Source: WLND01 sp040398845
Lineage (GTDB): Bacteria; Actinomycetota; Actinomycetes; S36-B12
Assembly: GCA_040398845.1 (NCBI GenBank)
Contig: JBBATH010000011.1
Coordinates: 57,594 to 121,593, forward strand
Length of the DNA stretch: 64,000 nucleotides
Reading direction: 5' to 3'
Part shown: positions 60,579-64,000 of the stretch, piece by piece
Position numbering within the stretch: position 1 is the stretch's first letter
Layout of the letters: each line of letters starts with the position of its first letter
The notes under the pieces: model-generated
The model's database searches: none
What the model saw: the letters and a program-made list of their open reading frames with translations, nothing else
Told to the model about the DNA's origin: nothing
Made by a program: the position numbers and the translations under genes

Positions 60579-61805
60579 CTACAGTTCGGCCCGGACGCCC
60601 TTACCGAGCACCACAACGCCGCCATCGCTCACCGTGTAGAGCCCTCGGTCGCGCTCGAGGTCCACACCGATTTGCGCGCCGTCGGGCACGACGACGTTCT
60701 TGTCAAGAATCGCCCGGCGTACGACAGCGTTCTTGCCGATGCGGACCCCTGGCATGAGTACGCTGCCCTCCACATAGGCCCCGGCATCGATGGCGACACT
60801 TGAGGCAATCACCGAGGTTCGAACGTGGGCGCCGGAGATGATCGTTCCCGCACCGACCATTGACTCGTGGGCATTGCCGCCCTGGATGAATTTCGCAGGT
60901 GGCAATGGCGGCAGGTGGGTAAGGATCGGCCAGCGCCGGTTGTAGAGATTGAAGATCGGATGGACGGAGACGAGGTCCATGTGCGCATCGTGGTAACTAT
61001 CGAGGGTTCCGACATCCCGCCAGTACCCCTTGTCGCGCTCGGTCGCCCCAACCACGACGTTCTCCGCAAAGTCATAGACATTCGCAGTGCCCGAAGCAGT
61101 GAGCATGGGGATGATGTTCGTTCCCATGTCGTGGATCGATGAGGAATCTGCTGCGTCCACCTTGAGCGCTTCGAGGAGCACATCCTTCGTGAAGACGTAG
61201 TTGCCCATTGAGACGAAGCATTGCTCGTCGTCGCCCGGGATCGTGGGCGGGTCAGCAGGCTTCTCAAGGAAGTTCGTGATGCGAACGCCATCGGGGGCCG
61301 TCTGAATCACGCCGAAGTCACTCGCCATCGCCTTGGGCATTCGGATCCCTGCGACCGTGACCCCGGCTCCTGACTCAACGTGCGCCCGGATCATTTGCAT
61401 CGGATCCATTCGGTACACATGGTCGGCGCCAAAGACGACAACAAACTCAGGATCCTCGTCGTAGACCAGATTCAGGCTCTGGAAGATGGCATCGGCACTT
61501 CCGGTGTACCAGCGGGGACCGAGGCGCTGCTGTGCAGGTACGGGCGTGACGTAGTCACCGAGGAGGATCGGCATGCGCCAGGTCTGGGTCACGTGCCTGT
61601 CGAGGGAGTGCGATTTGTATTGGGTAAGGACGCACACCCGGCGCAACCCCGCATTAATGAGGTTCGACAGGACGAAGTCAACGAGGCGATAGGAGCCCCC
61701 AAAGGGCACCGCCGGTTTAGCGCGATCAGCAGTGAGGGGCATGAGTCGCTTGCCCTCGCCGCCAGCCAGGACCATCGCCAACACGTGCGGATCTGACGTC
61801 ACCAT
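60579..61805 (-). CDS. glgC: Glucose-1-phosphate adenylyltransferase
   Basis: 408 residues. Makes ADP-glucose. N-terminal AMVLAGGEGKRLMPLTADRA KP region, sugar site FLEKPADPP, and C-terminal left-handed beta-helix repeats (IISGAHVRTSVIASSVAIDA). ATG 61805 starts at MVTSDPHVLAM. Divergent from the GlgM-like gene, the same arrangement as mycobacterial Rv1212c/Rv1213. Confidence 0.95.
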   Translation of the reverse strand: MVTSDPHVLAMVLAGGEGKRLMPLTADRAKPAVPFGGSYRLVDFVLSNLINAGLRRVCVLTQYKSHSLDRHVTQTWRMPILLGDYVTPVPAQQRLGPRWYTGSADAIFQSLNLVYDEDPEFVVVFGADHVYRMDPMQMIRAHVESGAGVTVAGIRMPKAMASDFGVIQTAPDGVRITNFLEKPADPPTIPGDDEQCFVSMGNYVFTKDVLLEALKVDAADSSSIHDMGTNIIPMLTASGTANVYDFAENVVVGATERDKGYWRDVGTLDSYHDAHMDLVSVHPIFNLYNRRWPILTHLPPLPPAKFIQGGNAHESMVGAGTIISGAHVRTSVIASSVAIDAGAYVEGSVLMPGVRIGKNAVVRRAILDKNVVVPDGAQIGVDLERDRGLYTVSDGGVVVLGKGVRAEL

Positions 61806-61874
61806 TGAACTGTAGACCCGAAACCCCTCGCGACGCCGGAGCATTCATCGACTCGCATTGCCTATGCTCGCCCA

Positions 61875-63038
61875 ATGCGCATTGGACTGCTCACCCGTGA
61901 ATGGCCACCGGACATCTACGGGGGCGCCGGCGTCCATGTCGAGCAACTCGCCACCGAACTACGGCGGTTGACGCCCGTAGAGGTCCACTGCTTCGGGGCT
62001 CCCCGCTCGGACGCCACGGCCCATGCAGTACCGGTCGAATTGCTGGGGGCCAACAGTGCGCTCCAGACCCTCGGCGTCGATCTCGGGATGATCTCGGCGA
62101 CCGCGGATCTCGATGTCCTGCACTCGCACACCTGGTATACCAACTTCGCCGGTCACGTCGGTTCGCTGTTCCACGGCGTGCCGCACGTCATCACCGCCCA
62201 CTCCCTCGAGCCAATGCGCCCGTGGAAGGAGGAGCAACTCGGCGGTGGCTACCGTGTCTCATCATGGGTTGAGCGCACCGCCTACAACGACGCCAGCGCA
62301 GTCATCGCGGTGAGCCACGGCATGCGGGACGACGTCCTGCGCTCATACCCGGCCGTCGATCCGAGCCGCGTTCATGTGGTGCATAACGGCGTTGACACCG
62401 ACGTCTATCGAAAAGATCCAGACACCATTGCCCTCGTCGAGCACGGCATTGACCCATCTCGGCCATACGTGCTGTTCGTTGGGCGCATCACCCGGCAGAA
62501 GGGCTTGGTCCATCTCCTTCGTGCAGCGCAGCAATTCAAGGACGACCTGGTGCTCGTCATGTGTGCGTCGGCCGCGGATACCCCCGAGATCGAGGTCGAG
62601 ACTGCGGCCGCCGTGCAGGCCCTGCGCGCTGTTCGAGGGCAGGACAGCGTCGTGTGGATCGAGCAGCAGGTACCGAGGTGGGCATTGATCCAGCTGTTCA
62701 GCCACGCGGTCGCGTTCGTCTGCCCATCGGTCTACGAGCCCCTCGGCATCGTGAACCTCGAAGCCATGGCCTGCGAGACCGCCGTTGTCGCAAGTGACGT
62801 CGGCGGGATTCCCGAGGTGGTCGCCGATGGCGTCACTGGCGTGCTCGTTCACTACGACGCCGCCGACCCCGCCCGGTTCGAGAGCGACTTCGCCTCAGCG
62901 GTCAATGCGATCGCCGGCGACCCCGGTCGAGCCGCGCAGCTGGGCCGAACCGGCCGTGAGCGGGCGATTGCCCACTTTGGTTGGGGCGCAATTGCCGAGC
63001 AGACGATGGACGTCTACCGCACCACCCTCACCCAGTGA
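61875..63038 (+). CDS. glgM: Actinobacterial-type glycogen synthase / maltose-1-phosphate synthase (GlgA/GlgM)
   Basis: 387 residues, GT4 family, much shorter than classical GlgA (GT5, about 480). N-terminal LLTREWPPDIYGGAGVHVEQ, WYTNFAGHVGSLFHGVPHVI, and the C-terminal donor site PSVYEPLGIVNLEAMACETA. The mycobacterial homologue makes maltose-1-phosphate from ADP-glucose and glucose-1-phosphate for the GlgE route. No glgE is in this window. Stop overlaps the EamA start (GTGA). Confidence 0.9.
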   Translation: MRIGLLTREWPPDIYGGAGVHVEQLATELRRLTPVEVHCFGAPRSDATAHAVPVELLGANSALQTLGVDLGMISATADLDVLHSHTWYTNFAGHVGSLFHGVPHVITAHSLEPMRPWKEEQLGGGYRVSSWVERTAYNDASAVIAVSHGMRDDVLRSYPAVDPSRVHVVHNGVDTDVYRKDPDTIALVEHGIDPSRPYVLFVGRITRQKGLVHLLRAAQQFKDDLVLVMCASAADTPEIEVETAAAVQALRAVRGQDSVVWIEQQVPRWALIQLFSHAVAFVCPSVYEPLGIVNLEAMACETAVVASDVGGIPEVVADGVTGVLVHYDAADPARFESDFASAVNAIAGDPGRAAQLGRTGRERAIAHFGWGAIAEQTMDVYRTTLTQ

Positions 63039-63994
63039 GCGACCTCGCCGAGCCACTCCCCGGCATCTCACTCAATCGCCGGGCGAGTCCCGCGAAGGGC
63101 TACCTGCTCTACCTCCTCGCGGCAACCTGTTTCGCGCTGAACGGGACGGTGTCAAAGGCGATCCTCACGAGCGGAATCGACTCTGCCCGACTGTCGCAGC
63201 TACGAGTCACCGTCGCCTTCCTCATCCTCCTCACCTTCGTCGCGATAAGCAGACCTGCAGCCCTTCGCATTCGACGAGCCGAGATCCCGATACTCCTTGC
63301 CTACGGCATTCTCGGCGTTGCCATGACCCAGTGGCTCTACTTCGTGGCAATCGAGCGACTGCCAGTCGGGGTCGCGCTCCTCATCGAGTTCACCGCACCA
63401 ATCATGGTTACCCTGTGGTTCAGGTTCGGCATGCGCCAGCCAACCCGCAAGCTGGTCTGGGCTGCCCTCGTGCTCGCCCTTGTCGGCCTAGCAATGGTCG
63501 CGCAGGTCTGGAAGGGCTTCAACCTCAATGCCCTCGGGGTGATCGCGGGGTTCGGTGCCGCTGCAGCCCTCGCCACCTATTACGTTCTGGGCGATCGGCA
63601 GGTCCACCAGCCCGAGCCGCGTGATGCGGTCTCGCTCACCATGTGGGGGTTCGGTGCCGCAAGCCTGTTCTGGGCCATCTTCCAGCCTTGGTGGTCCTTC
63701 CCCTGGAATGCCCTCGGAGGCTCGGGGTGCCCGCTCGGCAGCGAGGGCGCGCCCGTACCGCTGTGGATGCTCTGTACCTACATGGTCGTGCTCGGCACTG
63801 TGGTCCCGTTCTGGCTCGTCGTCGCGGCGCTCCACCACATCCGCGCCTCACAGGCATCGGTTGTCGGGATGACCGAACCACTCCTCGCCATCTTCATCGC
63901 CTGGTTTGCCCTCGGTGAATCACTCACCACAATCCAGGTCGCCGGTGCGGCCGTGGTGCTGACCGGAGTGCTACTCGCCGAGCGATCCCGCTAG
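63035..63994 (+). CDS. EamA/DMT-family permease (paralogue 2)
   Basis: 319 residues, ten predicted transmembrane helices in two EamA repeats. Paralogue of the permease at 18531-19505 with matching segments along the whole length (VAQVWKGFNLNALGVIAGFG against VAQVWNGLRLDLVGVFAGVG). The GTG start overlaps the GlgM-like stop by four bases, so it is translated with a glucan-synthesis gene. Substrate unknown. Confidence 0.85.
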   Translation: MSDLAEPLPGISLNRRASPAKGYLLYLLAATCFALNGTVSKAILTSGIDSARLSQLRVTVAFLILLTFVAISRPAALRIRRAEIPILLAYGILGVAMTQWLYFVAIERLPVGVALLIEFTAPIMVTLWFRFGMRQPTRKLVWAALVLALVGLAMVAQVWKGFNLNALGVIAGFGAAAALATYYVLGDRQVHQPEPRDAVSLTMWGFGAASLFWAIFQPWWSFPWNALGGSGCPLGSEGAPVPLWMLCTYMVVLGTVVPFWLVVAALHHIRASQASVVGMTEPLLAIFIAWFALGESLTTIQVAGAAVVLTGVLLAERSR

Positions 63995-64000
63995 GGGCAC

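Overview
This is a 64 kb stretch of a high-GC actinobacterial chromosome. The lineage follows from the gene content: mycothiol synthesis (mshA, mshD), CarD, a SenX3/RegX3 (PhoR/PhoP) type two-component system with phoU, the orphan regulator GlnR, a coenzyme F420-type PPOX protein, L-asparaginase II, a polyphosphate glucokinase, and the divergent glgC / GlgM-like glycogen pair. Gene order matches Mycobacterium and Streptomyces in several blocks (carD-ispD-ispF-cysS-rlmB; XRE regulator - HbhA-position gene - DUF2516; FABP-Fur-ygfZ; glnR-mshD), so I place it in the class Actinomycetia. I cannot name a genus. Nothing indicates a prophage or plasmid.

Layout. 1-3075: accessory edge with a PIN toxin, a frameshifted transposase remnant, an LtrA membrane protein and an HTH fragment. 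3076-11578: potassium channel, secreted proteins, tadA block, upp, a DsbB-like protein, ParA, a Septum_form-type secreted protein, a MazF-type toxin-antitoxin pair and NDH-2. 11629-19505: ABC-F ATPase, FkbM methyltransferase, fumC-aquaporin, tRNA-Arg(ACG), a Rieske protein, tRNA-Ser(GCT), polyphosphate glucokinase and an EamA transporter. 19468-33050: a catabolic island. Its first half is a LacI-controlled sugar ABC transporter followed by an unusual AroE-like dehydrogenase. Its second half is a gamma-glutamylation type amine pathway (APC permease, choline-kinase-like protein, glutamine-synthetase-like ligase, aldehyde dehydrogenase, SDR, nitrilase-family amidase, gamma-glutamyl hydrolase).

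33115-37666 is the carD-ispD-ispF-PPOX-cysS-rlmB operon. 38327-43611 holds the phosphate-response pair, phoU, mshA, ybjN and gpm; the senX3-phoU gap carries a three-repeat PHO-box-like sequence. 43613-49249 holds the HbhA-position locus, asparaginase, dtd, ygfZ, Fur, an FABP/nitrobindin-like gene and a 33-residue membrane peptide gene. 49315-57847 holds a thioredoxin, hydrolase, glnR-mshD, and ppk1 - CYTH/CHAD - Nudix/phosphatase. 57854-63994 holds two tandem secreted trypsin-like proteases, glgC/glgM and a second EamA transporter.

Recurring themes are phosphate and polyphosphate (senX3/regX3, phoU, PHO box, ppk1, CHAD, ppgK), glucose storage (ppgK, glgC, glgM, gpm) and mycothiol/nitrogen (mshA, mshD, glnR). 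The most novel-looking signal is non-coding: a family of imperfect palindromes built on one core (around GCCCGGATTCTGGGC) that sits at the 3' ends of genes at three distant loci (7033-7122, 23853-24064, 46194-46283).
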